DNA of 44,934 nucleotides, taken from assembly GCF_010093385.1 (NCBI RefSeq), contig NZ_PDWV01000033.1:1-44934 (forward strand), written 5' to 3'. Of this stretch, positions 8,528-18,325 are shown in pieces. The stretch comes from Pseudoxanthomonas mexicana (GTDB taxonomy: Bacteria; Pseudomonadota; Gammaproteobacteria; Xanthomonadales; Xanthomonadaceae). A program made the position numbers and the translations under genes. Position 1 is the first letter of the stretch, and every line of letters starts with the position of its first letter. The notes beneath the pieces were generated by a model, which saw only the letters and a program-made list of their open reading frames with translations, searched no databases and was not told where the DNA came from.

Positions 8528-11140
8528 ATGCTCGGACGCACGCTGACCTCGCTGGCGCCCGGACACGACGCACGGGCGACGACGGCGCCCTCGCAGGACA
8601 GTCTCTGGCAGGTGCTGGAGCAGTCTGTCGATGCCGCCTTCGTCGTCGATGCCCGGTATCGCGTGGTGCTGTTCAATCCGGCAGCAGAAGCCCTGTGGGG
8701 CTGTCGCCGCGAGGACGTGCATGGCCAGCCGTTCACGCGCCTGTTGGTCGCCCCCCAGGCCGCCTCCTCCCCTGAAGCGAACCTCGCAGCACTGACCGGC
8801 AGCCACCGCGATGCGATGTTGCGGCGCCCGGATGGCAGCGAGATCGCCTGTTCGGTATCGATGTCCAGGATGGAGGTTGGCGCACACGCCTTCCACACCG
8901 CTTTCGTCCGCGATACCAGCGAACAGCAGCGTCAGCTGGCACGCCTGCGCCAGCTGTCCATCGTGGTGGACAGCAGCGACAACGCTATCTTCATCAGCGC
9001 GATCGACCGCGAAGTCGTCTACGTCAACAGCGGTTTCACCCGCATGCTGGGCTACCGGCTGGAGGAACTGCGCGGCATCCGGCCCGCGCAACTGCTGTCC
9101 GGCCCTCACACCGACCCCTCGCTGGACGCAAGGATCAACCGCGCCATCTCAGCCGGCGAAGGCCTGCAGACCGAGGTACTGCTGTACACCAAGTCCGGCC
9201 GGCCACTCTGGCTGTCCGCCGCGATCAACCCCGTGCATGACGAGGATGGCGCGTTGCTGGGCCTGGTCAGCGTGCTGAGCGATATCACCCGCACAAAGAT
9301 GCACCAGGTACTGCACAACAAGGTGCTGGACGCGCTGGTGCACGAGTGGGCCGTTACCGACGTGATGACCCTGATCTGCCGCGAGGTAGAGCACATCGCG
9401 CCGGAGCTGACCGTCTCCATCATCACCGTGGATAGCGAGGGCTTGATGCGTGCGCTCGCCTCGCCCAGCCTGCCCGAAGCCTGGGCGCGCAAGATCGACG
9501 GCATGTCCATCGGACCGCGCGCCGGCGTCTGCGGTGCCGCCGCCTGGCGTGGCCGCGCCGTGCTCGTCAAGGACATCGCCAGCGATCCGCTGTGCGCGAA
9601 CACGCGCCACCTCACGACTCCGCTGGGCCTGCGCGCCTGCTGGACCCACCCCATCAAGTCAAGCAGCGGGCGCGTCCTCGGCACCCTGTCCTTCTATTAC
9701 CGCGAGAACCGCGGGCCTGACGAACTTCATGAACGCTTGGCCGACACTTGCCTGCACCTGTGCTCGCTGACCCTGGAACGCGAGCAGACCAACGAACGCG
9801 TCCACCAGCTGGCTTTCTACGACACACTGACGGGGCTGCCCAATCGCATCATGTTCAGCGCGAAAGCCGAACAGGCCCTGGCCAACGTCGCGCAGGCGAA
9901 CGGCACGGCCGCCGTGCTGTTCATCGACCTGGACCGCTTCAAGCGGGTGAACGACGCACAGGGCCATGCCGCCGGCGATGGCCTGCTGCGCGATGTCGCC
10001 GCGCGCCTGAGCGAGGAACTGGGCGGCGTCAACATCGTCGGCCGCCAGGCCGGCGACGAATTCGTGGCGGTGCTTCCGATGTGCAGCGCCGAGCAGGCAG
10101 GTAGCGTGGCCGAGCGCCTTCTCGGCGCGATCTCCAAGCCCACTACCGCGGGCCTGATGACCCTTCATCCCAGCGCCAGCATCGGCGTGGCGATGTTCCC
10201 CGACGACGGTCGCGACATCGACCTGCTGGTCCGCCACGCGGACATGGCCATGTATCGGGCCAAGAGCGACGGCGGCGGCAACTTCCGCTTCTTCAGCGTG
10301 GACATGAACCGCCTGGCGCAGGAGCGCGTCTCGCTGGAAACCGCCCTGCGCGATGCCCTGCGCCTGGATCAGCTGCAGCTGCAGTACCAGCCGCAGGTCG
10401 GGGGCGGGGACGAGCGGCAGCTGTACGGAGTGGAAGCGCTGTTGCGCTGGCACCACGCCGACCTGGGGGTGATCCCGCCCTCGCGCTTCGTGCCGGTGGC
10501 CGAGGAATGCGGCCTGATCGCCGAACTCAGCCTGTGGGTGCTGCGCCAGGCCTGCAAGCAGATGGCCGACTGGCGTCGCCGCGGTATCGACATCCCGCGC
10601 GTGTCGGTGAACATCTCCGCGATCAATTTCCGCGAACCGGCACTGTCGCTGCAGATCGCCGGCCTGCTCGACGAACACGGCCTGTCGCCGGACGACCTGA
10701 CGCTGGAAATCACCGAGAGCGTGATGCTGGACCCGGATCCGGACGTGCTGGAGAACATCGAAGCCATCTACGTGCTGGGCGTGCGCCTGTCGTTGGACGA
10801 CTTCGGCACCGGCTACTCCAGCCTCAGCCACCTGCATCGGCTTCCGATCAGCGAGCTGAAGCTGGACCAGAGCTTCGTGCGCGACATCGACACCAGCGCC
10901 ATCGCGCGCACGCTGACCTCCTCGGTACTGCGCATCGGCGAGAGCCTGGGCATGAAAGTCGTCGCCGAAGGCGTGGAAACCGAGTCGCAGCACCGATTCC
11001 TGACCGAACAGCGCTTCCCCGTGCTGCAGGGCTACCTGTTCTCGCCGCCGCTACTGCCTGCCCCGCTCGAGCACTGGTTGGCCGAGCACCGCTATACCGC
11101 CGCGGTCGAGGCCGGCCCCGCGCCTGTGCACGTGGCCTGA
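8528..11140 (+). CDS. DosP-like PAS-PAS-GAF-GGDEF-EAL c-di-GMP phosphodiesterase
   Basis: 870 residues, soluble. PAS-A about 25-135 (FNPAAEALWG), PAS-B 140-260 (IDREVVYVNSGFTRMLGY), GAF 265-420 with the DosP-type IGPRAGVCGAAAWRG and LRACWTHPI, GGDEF 425-590, EAL 600-855. The GGDEF site reads GRQAGDEF at 505-512, so the first Gly is Ala and cyclase activity is doubtful. The EAL site looks complete: EALLRW 636-641, VNIS, EITES 727-731, LDDFGTG 756-761, KLD 778-780, AEGVE 813-817. It should hydrolyse c-di-GMP. The proximal haem histidine of E. coli DosP PAS-A has no obvious counterpart. A FliA-type promoter suggests it lowers c-di-GMP in swimming cells. AAGGA precedes the ATG. Confidence 0.9.
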   Translation: MLGRTLTSLAPGHDARATTAPSQDSLWQVLEQSVDAAFVVDARYRVVLFNPAAEALWGCRREDVHGQPFTRLLVAPQAASSPEANLAALTGSHRDAMLRRPDGSEIACSVSMSRMEVGAHAFHTAFVRDTSEQQRQLARLRQLSIVVDSSDNAIFISAIDREVVYVNSGFTRMLGYRLEELRGIRPAQLLSGPHTDPSLDARINRAISAGEGLQTEVLLYTKSGRPLWLSAAINPVHDEDGALLGLVSVLSDITRTKMHQVLHNKVLDALVHEWAVTDVMTLICREVEHIAPELTVSIITVDSEGLMRALASPSLPEAWARKIDGMSIGPRAGVCGAAAWRGRAVLVKDIASDPLCANTRHLTTPLGLRACWTHPIKSSSGRVLGTLSFYYRENRGPDELHERLADTCLHLCSLTLEREQTNERVHQLAFYDTLTGLPNRIMFSAKAEQALANVAQANGTAAVLFIDLDRFKRVNDAQGHAAGDGLLRDVAARLSEELGGVNIVGRQAGDEFVAVLPMCSAEQAGSVAERLLGAISKPTTAGLMTLHPSASIGVAMFPDDGRDIDLLVRHADMAMYRAKSDGGGNFRFFSVDMNRLAQERVSLETALRDALRLDQLQLQYQPQVGGGDERQLYGVEALLRWHHADLGVIPPSRFVPVAEECGLIAELSLWVLRQACKQMADWRRRGIDIPRVSVNISAINFREPALSLQIAGLLDEHGLSPDDLTLEITESVMLDPDPDVLENIEAIYVLGVRLSLDDFGTGYSSLSHLHRLPISELKLDQSFVRDIDTSAIARTLTSSVLRIGESLGMKVVAEGVETESQHRFLTEQRFPVLQGYLFSPPLLPAPLEHWLAEHRYTAAVEAGPAPVHVA

Positions 11141-11215
11141 AACGGCGCGCGGGGCGGCGAAGTGTGACCGACCGCCCATTCGGACGCATACACGCGACGG
11201 GGCGGCGACATCCCC

Positions 11216-11242
11216 TCAAGTTTTGTTAGGTGAAGCCGATTT
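11216..11242 (+). promoter_or_regulatory. Sigma-28 (FliA) promoter of the OB-fold / chemoreceptor / cheRDB unit
   Basis: TCAAGTTT at 11216-11223, 11 bases, GCCGATTT at 11235-11242, close to TAAAGTTT-N11-GCCGATAA. Predicted start near 11249, 40 bases before ATG 11289. Confidence 0.8.
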
Positions 11243-11288
11243 CAGGCAGTGAGCCTTTACCCCTCCCTGCAAACCCGGAGCCACTGGA

Positions 11289-11693
11289 ATGAAAATCGCA
11301 TCCGCCCTGACCCTGTCCATCGCCGTCGTCGGCGCCGCCCTGCTGATGCCCGCCTCGCCGGCCAACAGCCAGTCGCAGGTCGACAACGCGATCCCGGCGG
11401 ACATGGCCACCCGCTTCACCGGCAAGGCCGGCACCGTCTGCGGCAAGGTGGGCAAGGCCCGTTTCGCCGAGAACGCCGAGGGCACGCCGACCTTCCTGTA
11501 CATGGGCGGCAGCTTCCCGCGCCACACCTTCACCGCACGCATTCCGGGCGATGCCCGCGCCAAGTTCAAGCCGGCGCCGGAAGAGCTGGAAGGCAAGGAT
11601 GTGTGCGTGATCGGCACCATCCAGCGCGACAGCTCGCGCGCCGAAATCGTGGTGAATTCGCCCTCCAACCTGAAGCTGGCCACGATCCGCTGA
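11289..11693 (+). CDS. Secreted small protein, OB-fold-like, function unknown
   Basis: 134 residues. Signal peptide about 1-28 (MKIASALTLSIAVVGAALLM, then PASPANSQS). The mature part has a beta-rich pattern like a nucleic-acid/OB-fold domain: TGKAGTVCGKVG, PTFLYMGGSFPRHTFTARIP, LEGKDVCVIGTIQ, AEIVVNSPSNL. Two cysteines, C51 and C106, could form a disulfide in the periplasm. No catalytic motif is recognised. It is the first gene after a FliA promoter and 95 bases before a chemoreceptor gene that has no promoter of its own, so it is likely co-expressed with chemotaxis. A periplasmic role near the receptor is only a guess. Confidence 0.8.
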   Translation: MKIASALTLSIAVVGAALLMPASPANSQSQVDNAIPADMATRFTGKAGTVCGKVGKARFAENAEGTPTFLYMGGSFPRHTFTARIPGDARAKFKPAPEELEGKDVCVIGTIQRDSSRAEIVVNSPSNLKLATIR

Positions 11694-11704
11694 GGCGCTC
11701 CACC

Positions 11705-11728
11705 GGCAGGGCGCACAGGCGCCCTGCC
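11705..11728 (+). other. Stem-loop between the secreted-protein gene and the chemoreceptor gene
   Basis: GGCAGGGCGC, loop ACAG, GCGCCCTGCC: a perfect 10-bp stem, 12 bases after the stop. No T-run follows. It may be an attenuator or processing site that sets the ratio of the two products. Confidence 0.5.
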
Positions 11729-11788
11729 AGGCCCCGGACACACCCGAGAGCGGCGCGGCGCGCGCCCCGGTAAAGGAAGAACACTCCC

Positions 11789-14023
11789 ATGCAGCGGATC
11801 AAGAACTTCAAACTGACGACGAAGATGATGCTGGCCTTCGGCGTCGTGCTGGCCCTGATGCTGGTCCAGGGCATCGCCGCCTTCGTCGGCCTGAACTCGC
11901 TCAACGACTCGACGATGCAGGTCACGGGCAACGTGCTGCCATCGGTGAAGGCGGCCGGCGAACTGCGCAGCATGATCACCGAGCTTCGCAGCACCTCCTA
12001 CCGGCAGCACGTCCGGGCGAGCGACAGCGTCAAGGCCGAGGCGAAGAACCTGGCAGCGGACTCGGAGAAGCGCATCGACCAGGCGATCAAGGACTACCAG
12101 AGCCTGATCGTCGATGCGGAAGAGCGCAAGGCCTACGACACGCTCGTCAAGGAATGGAAAGCTACCAAGCAGTCTTATGCCGACGTGCAGGAGATGCTGG
12201 ACCTCGGCCTGCCCGACGACGCCGTTGACGCCTTCATCGGCACCACCCGGGACCAGCACCGCAAGGCGACCGACGCGGTCACCGCGCTGATCACCGTGGT
12301 GGACCGCCAGGCCAACGCAGCCAGTAGCGGTGCACGCAGCACGTTCAAGGCGTCCAGCACGCTGATGGTGATCATGCTGCTGGCCGGCATCGTCGGCGGC
12401 CTAGCGCTCGCCTGGTTCTTCGCCCGTGCCATCGCCAATGCCGTCGGCGAAGCCGTGCGTGTGGCCAACGACGTGTCCGCGGGCAAGCTGGACGGCAAGA
12501 TCGACACCAGCCGCCAGGACGAAGTGGGCCAGCTGCTCACCGCGATGCAGCGCATGCAGACCCAGGTGCAGTCGGTCATCGCCGCGCAGAGCGAGATGGC
12601 CGCGCGCCACGACGAAGGCCAGATCAGCTACCGCATGGACGACAGCGCGTTCCCCGGCGAGTACGGCCGCATGGTGCGTGACACCAATGCCCTGGTCGCC
12701 TCGCACCTGCAGGCCATCGGTGATGCACTGAAGATCATGCAGCGCTACTCGGTCGGCGACCTGAGCCTGGACATGCCCAAGCTGCCGGGCGAGAAGGCCA
12801 ACCTGACCGAGACGATGGACGCCACCAAGGCCAACCTGTCGGCCATCAACGGCGAGATCAAGCGCCTGGCGATGGCGGCCTCGTCGGGCGACTTCAGCCA
12901 GCGCGGCGATGTGGACAAGTACCAGTACGATTTCCGCGACATGATCGACGGTCTGAACCAGTTGATGGAAACGACCGACGGCAATCTGGCAGAAGTCTCG
13001 GAACTGCTGCAGGCCATCGCCCGCGGCGACCTGACCGCGCGCATGGAAGGCGACTTCCACGGCGTGTTCGCCCGCATGCGCGACGACGCCAATGCGACGG
13101 TGGCCCAGCTGACCGACATCGTCGGCCGCATCCAGGACGCCTCCACCTCCATCAACACCGCCGCCGGCGAGATCGCGTCCGGCAACAGCGACCTGTCGCG
13201 CCGTACCGAGCAGCAGGCCGCCAACCTGGAAGAGACCGCCGCGTCCATGGAGGAACTGACCTCCACCGTACGGCAGAACGCCGAATCGGCCCGCCAGGCC
13301 AACCAGCTGGCTCAAGGCGCTGCGGGCGTCGCTTCGCAGGGCGGTGAGGTCGTCGGCAAGGTCGTCACGACGATGCGCGACATCGAGCAGTCGTCCAAGA
13401 AGATCGCCGACATCATCTCGGTCATCGACGGCATCGCCTTCCAGACCAACATCCTGGCGCTCAACGCCGCGGTGGAAGCCGCGCGTGCCGGCGAACAGGG
13501 CCGCGGCTTCGCGGTGGTGGCGTCTGAGGTGCGTACCCTCGCCCAGCGCTCGGCCAACGCGGCCAAGGAGATCAAGGGCCTGATCGAGACCTCCGTCGAC
13601 AAGGTCGCCGATGGCTCCAAGCTCGTGAACCAGGCGGGCGCCACGATGGGCGAGATCGTCGCCAGCGTGCAGCGCGTGACCGACATCATGGCCGAGATCA
13701 GTGCCGCCTCGCAGGAGCAATCGGCCGGCATCGAGCAGGTCAACCAGACCATCACCCAGATGGACGAGACCACCCAGCAGAACGCCGCGCTGGTGGAAGA
13801 AGCCTCGGCCGCCGCACGTTCCATGGAGGAGCAGGCCCAGGTCCTCAGCGAATCGGTCTCGGTGTTCAAGCTGCATGCGCACGCCGCGCCCGTGGCGGCC
13901 GCCAGGCAGCCCGCCCGTCCCGCCCCCGCCGCCTCTGTTCCGGCGAAGCCGGCGGCACGCCCCGCCGCCCCGGCCGCCCTGGAGCCCGCGCTGGCCGAAG
14001 GCGACGACTGGCAGGAGTTCTGA
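11789..14023 (+). CDS. Methyl-accepting chemotaxis protein with four-helix-bundle sensor
   Basis: 744 residues. TM1 about 13-35; helical periplasmic domain 36-189 of 4HB_MCP type (Arg/Glu-rich helices, [21 protein letters not shown]); TM2 about 190-212; HAMP 213-265 and further HAMP-like repeats (GDLSLDM, GDLTARM); signalling domain with [33 protein letters not shown]-terminal Ala/Pro linker and tail EGDDWQEF, an xWxxF-type CheR/CheB tether. AAGGAAG precedes the ATG. No separate FliA site is seen, so it probably depends on the promoter at 11216. About 850 bases from 13020 on are close to identical to the receptor gene at 5602. Confidence 0.95.
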   Translation: MQRIKNFKLTTKMMLAFGVVLALMLVQGIAAFVGLNSLNDSTMQVTGNVLPSVKAAGELRSMITELRSTSYRQHVRASDSVKAEAKNLAADSEKRIDQAIKDYQSLIVDAEERKAYDTLVKEWKATKQSYADVQEMLDLGLPDDAVDAFIGTTRDQHRKATDAVTALITVVDRQANAASSGARSTFKASSTLMVIMLLAGIVGGLALAWFFARAIANAVGEAVRVANDVSAGKLDGKIDTSRQDEVGQLLTAMQRMQTQVQSVIAAQSEMAARHDEGQISYRMDDSAFPGEYGRMVRDTNALVASHLQAIGDALKIMQRYSVGDLSLDMPKLPGEKANLTETMDATKANLSAINGEIKRLAMAASSGDFSQRGDVDKYQYDFRDMIDGLNQLMETTDGNLAEVSELLQAIARGDLTARMEGDFHGVFARMRDDANATVAQLTDIVGRIQDASTSINTAAGEIASGNSDLSRRTEQQAANLEETAASMEELTSTVRQNAESARQANQLAQGAAGVASQGGEVVGKVVTTMRDIEQSSKKIADIISVIDGIAFQTNILALNAAVEAARAGEQGRGFAVVASEVRTLAQRSANAAKEIKGLIETSVDKVADGSKLVNQAGATMGEIVASVQRVTDIMAEISAASQEQSAGIEQVNQTITQMDETTQQNAALVEEASAAARSMEEQAQVLSESVSVFKLHAHAAPVAAARQPARPAPAASVPAKPAARPAAPAALEPALAEGDDWQEF

Positions 14024-14049
14024 GGCACGCCGTTTGCATTGCCTGACCT

Positions 14050-14088
14050 GTCACCGGTGTTCCGTCTCGTCGACGGGGCGCCGGTGAC
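14050..14088 (+). other. Stem-loop between chemoreceptor gene and cheR
   Basis: GTCACCGG at 14050-14057 pairs with CCGGTGAC at 14081-14088, with an inner CCGTC/GACGG stem. No T-tract. It may reduce read-through or stabilise the upstream mRNA; no promoter is seen between it and cheR. Confidence 0.4.
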
Positions 14089-14124
14089 GGAAGCCCGCCA
14101 GCATCCCGTCCGTTCGAGACATCC

Positions 14125-15036
14125 ATGTCCGTCAGCACCCGCTCTCCGGTTCCGACCGCCGCCACGATCCGACGGACCCCTTCTGCCGGCCGTGACGACG
14201 TCCCCGCACCGGGCACGCGCGACTTCGAGTTCGACGATCGCGACTTCCGCCGCGTCGCCGACCTGATCCGGCAACGCGCCGGCATCGCGCTGGCGGACGG
14301 CAAGCGCGACATGGTCTACGGCCGCCTGTCCAGGCGCCTGCGCGCGCTCGGACTGCGCAGCTTCAAGGACTACCTGGACCGGTTGGAGCGCGACGGTGGC
14401 GACGAGTGGCAGGCCTTCACCAATGCGCTGACCACCAACCTCACGTCGTTCTTCCGCGAGCCTCACCATTTCGAGCGCCTGCAGGAAGAACTGGCCAAAC
14501 GCCGCAACGACGGCCCGCTCAAGATCTGGTCGTGTGCCGCCTCCCCCGGCGAGGAACCGTATTCCATCGCCATCACCGCCTGCGAGGCTTACGGCACGCT
14601 GACGCCCCCGATACGCATCCTGGCCACCGACGTGGACACACAGGTGCTGGCGACCGGCGAACGTGGCGTCTATCCGATCGAACGCATCGCCGGCCTGGAC
14701 GATGCGGTGAAGCGCCGCTATTTCCAACGCGGCAGCGGCCCCAATGAGGGCAAGTGCCGCGTGCATCCGGCATTGCGCCAACTGATCGAGTTCCGGCCGC
14801 TGAACCTGCTGGCGCCGCGCTACGAGGTACCCGGCCCGTTCGTGGCGATGTTCTGCCGCAACGTGATGATCTACTTCGACAAGCCCACGCAGCGGGCCAT
14901 CCTGACGCGCTTGGTCCCGCACCTGGCCGACGACGGCATGCTGTACACCGGGCACTCGGAGAACTACCTGCACGCAGCGGACATCATCCAGCCCTGCGGG
15001 CGCACGCTGTACCAGCGTGCCGGGACGGCCGCATGA
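14125..15036 (+). CDS. cheR: Chemotaxis protein methyltransferase CheR
   Basis: 303 residues. An N-terminal helical domain (about 35-115; [29 protein letters not shown]) is followed by the S-adenosylmethionine-binding domain: [53 protein letters not shown]. CheR methylates glutamates on chemoreceptors, here probably docking to the DWQEF tails of the neighbouring receptors. Its stop overlaps the ATG of cheD (ATGA), so cheR, cheD and cheB are translationally coupled. Confidence 0.95.
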   Translation: MSVSTRSPVPTAATIRRTPSAGRDDVPAPGTRDFEFDDRDFRRVADLIRQRAGIALADGKRDMVYGRLSRRLRALGLRSFKDYLDRLERDGGDEWQAFTNALTTNLTSFFREPHHFERLQEELAKRRNDGPLKIWSCAASPGEEPYSIAITACEAYGTLTPPIRILATDVDTQVLATGERGVYPIERIAGLDDAVKRRYFQRGSGPNEGKCRVHPALRQLIEFRPLNLLAPRYEVPGPFVAMFCRNVMIYFDKPTQRAILTRLVPHLADDGMLYTGHSENYLHAADIIQPCGRTLYQRAGTAA

Positions 15037-15635
15037 GTGCCGCCGCTGCCGCCTTCGCCGATGGCCGCGTGATGCGGTACCACGATGCCCGCTTCAAGAC
15101 CGAAGCGGCCAAGCTGCTGCCCACCCAGTACCTGGTGGTCGACAACGACACCGCGCTGGTCACCGTGCTGGGTTCCTGCGTGGCCGCGTGCATCCGCGAC
15201 CCGTTGCTCAAGCTGGGCGGGATGAACCACTTCCTGCTCCCCGACGGCAACGTGGGCGACGGTGCGCCGGCGCGCTACGGCAGTTACGCGATGGAACTGC
15301 TGATCAACGACCTGCTCAAGCGCGGTGCGGCACGCAACCGGCTGGAAGCCAAGGTGTTCGGCGGCGCCAACGTACTGAAGGGGTTCACCAGCAATCCGGT
15401 AGGCACGCGCAATGCCGAATTCGTGCGCCGCTATCTGGATGCCGAGCGTATCCCGGTGATGGCCGAGGACCTGCGCGGCATCCATCCGCGCAAGGTCTGG
15501 TATTTCCCGCAGACGGGGCGCGCCGTCGTCCCGCGCCTGCCGCATGCGCATGATGCCGAAGTGCTGGCCGCCGAGTCCGCTGCCCGGGCCCGCCTGTCCA
15601 AGGCCCCGGTCACCGGGGGCGTGGAGCTGTTCTGA
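15033..15635 (+). CDS. cheD: Chemoreceptor glutamine deamidase CheD
   Basis: 200 residues from ATG 15033, overlapping the cheR stop by four bases. Catalytic Cys49 in [13 protein letters not shown] and His66 in GGMNHFLLP are present; the FGGANVL and RKVWYFP segments are typical. CheD deamidates glutamines in receptors to methylatable glutamates. The last residues, GGVELF, end in the same VELF as the receptor-like protein at 16990. The stop overlaps the cheB ATG (TGATG). Confidence 0.94.
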   Translation: MSAAAAAFADGRVMRYHDARFKTEAAKLLPTQYLVVDNDTALVTVLGSCVAACIRDPLLKLGGMNHFLLPDGNVGDGAPARYGSYAMELLINDLLKRGAARNRLEAKVFGGANVLKGFTSNPVGTRNAEFVRRYLDAERIPVMAEDLRGIHPRKVWYFPQTGRAVVPRLPHAHDAEVLAAESAARARLSKAPVTGGVELF

Positions 15636-16702
15636 TGAGCATGACCCCTTGCCGCGTGCTGATCGTCGACGACTCGGCGGTGGTGCGCCAGATCCTGACC
15701 GAAATCCTGTCGCGCGACCCCGGCATCGAGGTCGTCGGTTCCGCCGCCGACCCGCTGCTGGCGCGCGACAAGATCAAGCGCCTGAACCCGGACGTGATGA
15801 CGCTGGACGTGGAAATGCCGCGCATGGACGGGCTGGCCTTCCTGGAAAACGTCATGCGCCTGCGTCCGATGCCGGTGGTGATGATCTCCTCGCTGACCGA
15901 GCGCGGCGCCGACACCACGCTGCAGGCGCTGGCGCTGGGCGCGGTGGACTTCGTCTCCAAGCCCAAGCTGGACGTCGCCAGCGGCCTGCAGGCCTACGCC
16001 GACGAGATCATCGCCAAGGTCAAGACCGCGGCCAAGGCGCGCGTGCGCCCGCTGGCCCGGCCAAGCGCACCGCGCACCGGACTGGATACGACGCTGCCGG
16101 CGCCGCCGGCGCTGCGCTTCCGCACCACCGACCGCCTGATCGCCATCGGCGCCTCCGCGGGCGGCACCGAGGCCCTGCGCGTGGTGCTGGAGCAGATGCC
16201 GGCCGACGCGCCCGCCATCGTCCTGACCCAGCACATCCCGGCCGGCTTCAGCCGCGCCTTCGCCGAACGCCTGGACCGCCATTCGGCCATGGCCGTGCGC
16301 GAGGCGACCGATGGCGAAGCCATCCTGCCCGGCCACGCCTATCTCCCGCCCGGCGGCCAGCACATGCGGGTGATCCGCGACGGCGCCCGCTGGCGCTGCC
16401 GCATCGACGACGGCCCGGCGGTGAACCGCCACAAGCCGGCCGTGGACGTGTTGTTCCGGTCCGTCGCCCAGAGCGCGGGCGGCAACGCGGTCGGCGCCAT
16501 CCTGACCGGCATGGGCGACGACGGCGCCCGCGGCCTGCTGGAGATGAGCCAGGCCGGTGCGCCCACCCTGGTGCAGGACGAAGCCACCAGCGTGGTCTGG
16601 GGCATGCCCGGCGCGGCCATGCGGCTGGGCGCGGCCAAGGAAACCGTGCCGCTGGAACGCATCGCCCAGCGGCTGCTGGACCTGGCGGCGGCGATCGCCT
16701 GA
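15635..16702 (+). CDS. cheB: Protein-glutamate methylesterase/response regulator CheB
   Basis: 355 residues. Receiver domain 1-120 with phospho-acceptor D58 ([11 protein letters not shown]) and acidic pair VDDS; linker about 135-165; esterase domain with the catalytic set S174 ([11 protein letters not shown]), H200 (LTQHIPAGF) and the Asp of [11 protein letters not shown] near 297. Removes methyl groups from receptors when phosphorylated by CheA. The cheA gene is not in the window. Last gene of the unit; a REP-like pair follows 28 bases after the stop. Confidence 0.95.
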   Translation: MSMTPCRVLIVDDSAVVRQILTEILSRDPGIEVVGSAADPLLARDKIKRLNPDVMTLDVEMPRMDGLAFLENVMRLRPMPVVMISSLTERGADTTLQALALGAVDFVSKPKLDVASGLQAYADEIIAKVKTAAKARVRPLARPSAPRTGLDTTLPAPPALRFRTTDRLIAIGASAGGTEALRVVLEQMPADAPAIVLTQHIPAGFSRAFAERLDRHSAMAVREATDGEAILPGHAYLPPGGQHMRVIRDGARWRCRIDDGPAVNRHKPAVDVLFRSVAQSAGGNAVGAILTGMGDDGARGLLEMSQAGAPTLVQDEATSVVWGMPGAAMRLGAAKETVPLERIAQRLLDLAAAIA

Positions 16703-16730
16703 GCCGCCGGAATCCCCACTGCGGGCCTGC

Positions 16731-16875
16731 TGTAGGAGCGACGTGAGTCGCGACCGCACGCCTGCCACCGTCGTGCCCCGAGACACAAGCAGGACGCGGT
16801 GACGGTCAGCCGCACCGCTCCAGCAACGCCAGCCGTTGTTTCCCTGTCGCGGTCGCGACTCACGTCGCTCCTACA
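16731..16875. repeat. Inverted pair of REP-like repeats, copy 1
   Basis: TGTAGGAGCGACGTGAGTCG... at 16731-16757 and its inverse at 16849-16875, 91 bases apart. Each unit holds the small palindrome GCGAC-GT(G/A)A-GTCGC. The same pair occurs at 20913-21045 and 37269-37387. Lies at the 3' end of cheB, as REP doublets often do. Confidence 0.9.
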
Positions 16876-16933
16876 CGGGCAGCAACACCGGTCACAGATC
16901 GCACGCCATCGCAAAACCACGCGAATTCCCGCC

Positions 16934-16960
16934 TAAAGAGCCGTTCCGCACGGCCGATAC
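16934..16960 (+). promoter_or_regulatory. Sigma-28 (FliA) promoter for the small receptor-like gene
   Basis: TAAA at 16934-16937, 15 bases, GCCGATAC at 16953-16960. Predicted start near 16967, 23 bases before ATG 16990. Confidence 0.87.
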
Positions 16961-16989
16961 TCCACAGTGAGCTTCATCAGAGAGCACCC

Positions 16990-18180
16990 ATGTACTCGCG
17001 CATCCTGGTTCGTCTGGCGGCACCCCTCATCCTGACCCTGCTGTTCCCGCTGTCGGTCGGTCTCGACTGGCCCAATGCCCTGCAGTGGGCCTTGCTGACA
17101 TCGCTGACCCTGGCCTGGCTGATCTTCGCCTGGCTGTCGGTCGTCAATTCGCACCAGATCTCGCCGGAGCATGCCAGCGTCGTGCGCGAACAGGATGCGC
17201 TGTTGAGCGAGCTGCGCCGCTTCGTCAACAACGAGATCGAGGGCTCGCGCCACGAGATCGATCGCGCCCGGGAACTGATCCGCGAGGCCGTCGGCAGCCT
17301 GGGGGGCAGCTTCGACGCGATGAACCGCAAGTCGCGCGAACAGAGCGCGGCCATCGCCCGCATCATCGACCGCAACGGCGACGGCGACCGCGCCGGCGTG
17401 GACGTGGCGCGCTTCGCCCAGAACGCCAGCCAACGCATGGAGCAACTGGTGGAAGCGCTGGAGCAGGTGGCCGGCCAGAGCGGCACCACCGTGCACCACA
17501 TCGACGACATGGCCCAGCACTTGGACGGCATCTTCTCGTTGCTGGAGGACGTGAAGTCGATCGCCGACCAGACCAATCTGCTGGCGCTGAACGCCGCCAT
17601 CGAAGCGGCCCGTGCCGGCGAGGCCGGTCGCGGCTTCGCGGTGGTCGCCGACGAGGTGCGCAACCTGTCCGAGCGTTCCACCGCCTTCAACGAGCAGATC
17701 CGCAAGCTGGCGCACAGTTCGAAGGAATCGATCGCCAAGGTCCGCGACACCGTTTCCAACATGGCCTCGCGCGATCTGGACCGCTCCCGCGAGGCTCGCG
17801 CCGAAGCCGCCGGCATGCTCAGCCAGGTGGCGGCCATCAATGCTTCGCTGGGCGACGGCATGCGTGAAGTGTCGATGTGCGGCCATGCCATCGACGCCAG
17901 CGTGGCCGATGCCGTCCGCTCGCTGCAGTTCGAGGACATCGCCACCCAGTCGCTGGGTAGCGCGGTGACGCATCTGGACCGCCTGGCCACCATCAACAAG
18001 GAAGCCGTCGCCCTGCAGGAACTGCTGCACCGCTCGGGCGGTGCCACCGACAATGAACTGCTCAGCGCCCTGCGCCTGATCGGCAACCGCCTGCGCGACC
18101 AGCGCACGGAATGGGAGCGGCCGCCCCACAAACCGGTGGCGCAGCAGAACATGGGCGCCGGCACGGTGGAACTGTTCTGA
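16990..18180 (+). CDS. Methyl-accepting chemotaxis-like protein without a periplasmic sensor, with CheZ-like DxxxQ motif
   Basis: 396 residues. Two close hydrophobic segments (about 8-25 and 31-53) leave almost no periplasmic loop. A coiled-coil region leads to a receptor hairpin tip at 188-235 ([37 protein letters not shown] with family-typical residues). The helical C-terminal part has [10 protein letters not shown] at 311-320, with D316 and Q320 spaced as the catalytic Asp/Gln of CheZ (DxxxQ). The tail reads TVELF; there is no xWxxF tether. It may couple to CheA clusters or act on CheY-P; the latter is a hypothesis. Own FliA promoter; strong terminator downstream. Confidence 0.85.
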   Translation: MYSRILVRLAAPLILTLLFPLSVGLDWPNALQWALLTSLTLAWLIFAWLSVVNSHQISPEHASVVREQDALLSELRRFVNNEIEGSRHEIDRARELIREAVGSLGGSFDAMNRKSREQSAAIARIIDRNGDGDRAGVDVARFAQNASQRMEQLVEALEQVAGQSGTTVHHIDDMAQHLDGIFSLLEDVKSIADQTNLLALNAAIEAARAGEAGRGFAVVADEVRNLSERSTAFNEQIRKLAHSSKESIAKVRDTVSNMASRDLDRSREARAEAAGMLSQVAAINASLGDGMREVSMCGHAIDASVADAVRSLQFEDIATQSLGSAVTHLDRLATINKEAVALQELLHRSGGATDNELLSALRLIGNRLRDQRTEWERPPHKPVAQQNMGAGTVELF

Positions 18181-18208
18181 TCTCGCCGTCGATCGGTGGC
18201 TGACACAC

Positions 18209-18249
18209 CGCCAAGGGGCGATCGCGTTGCGACCGCCCCTTGGCGTTTG
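18209..18249 (+). terminator. Strong stem-loop terminator after the receptor-like gene
   Basis: CGCCAAGGGGC at 18209-18219 pairs perfectly with GCCCCTTGGCG at 18235-18245 (11 bp), followed by TTTG. Ends the unit started at 16934. Confidence 0.75.
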
Positions 18250-18325
18250 TGCCGCCCGCAGCGTGGTCCGCCGCGAGGCGCGGCTGGCATACTGCGGCGA
18301 TCGCCCTCCGCACCGGCCGACGCCC

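Noticed and set aside
12401..13882. Long minus-strand open frame antisense to the second receptor
   Set aside because: Same cause as above; its translation mirrors the antisense of the first receptor because the two receptor genes are similar.
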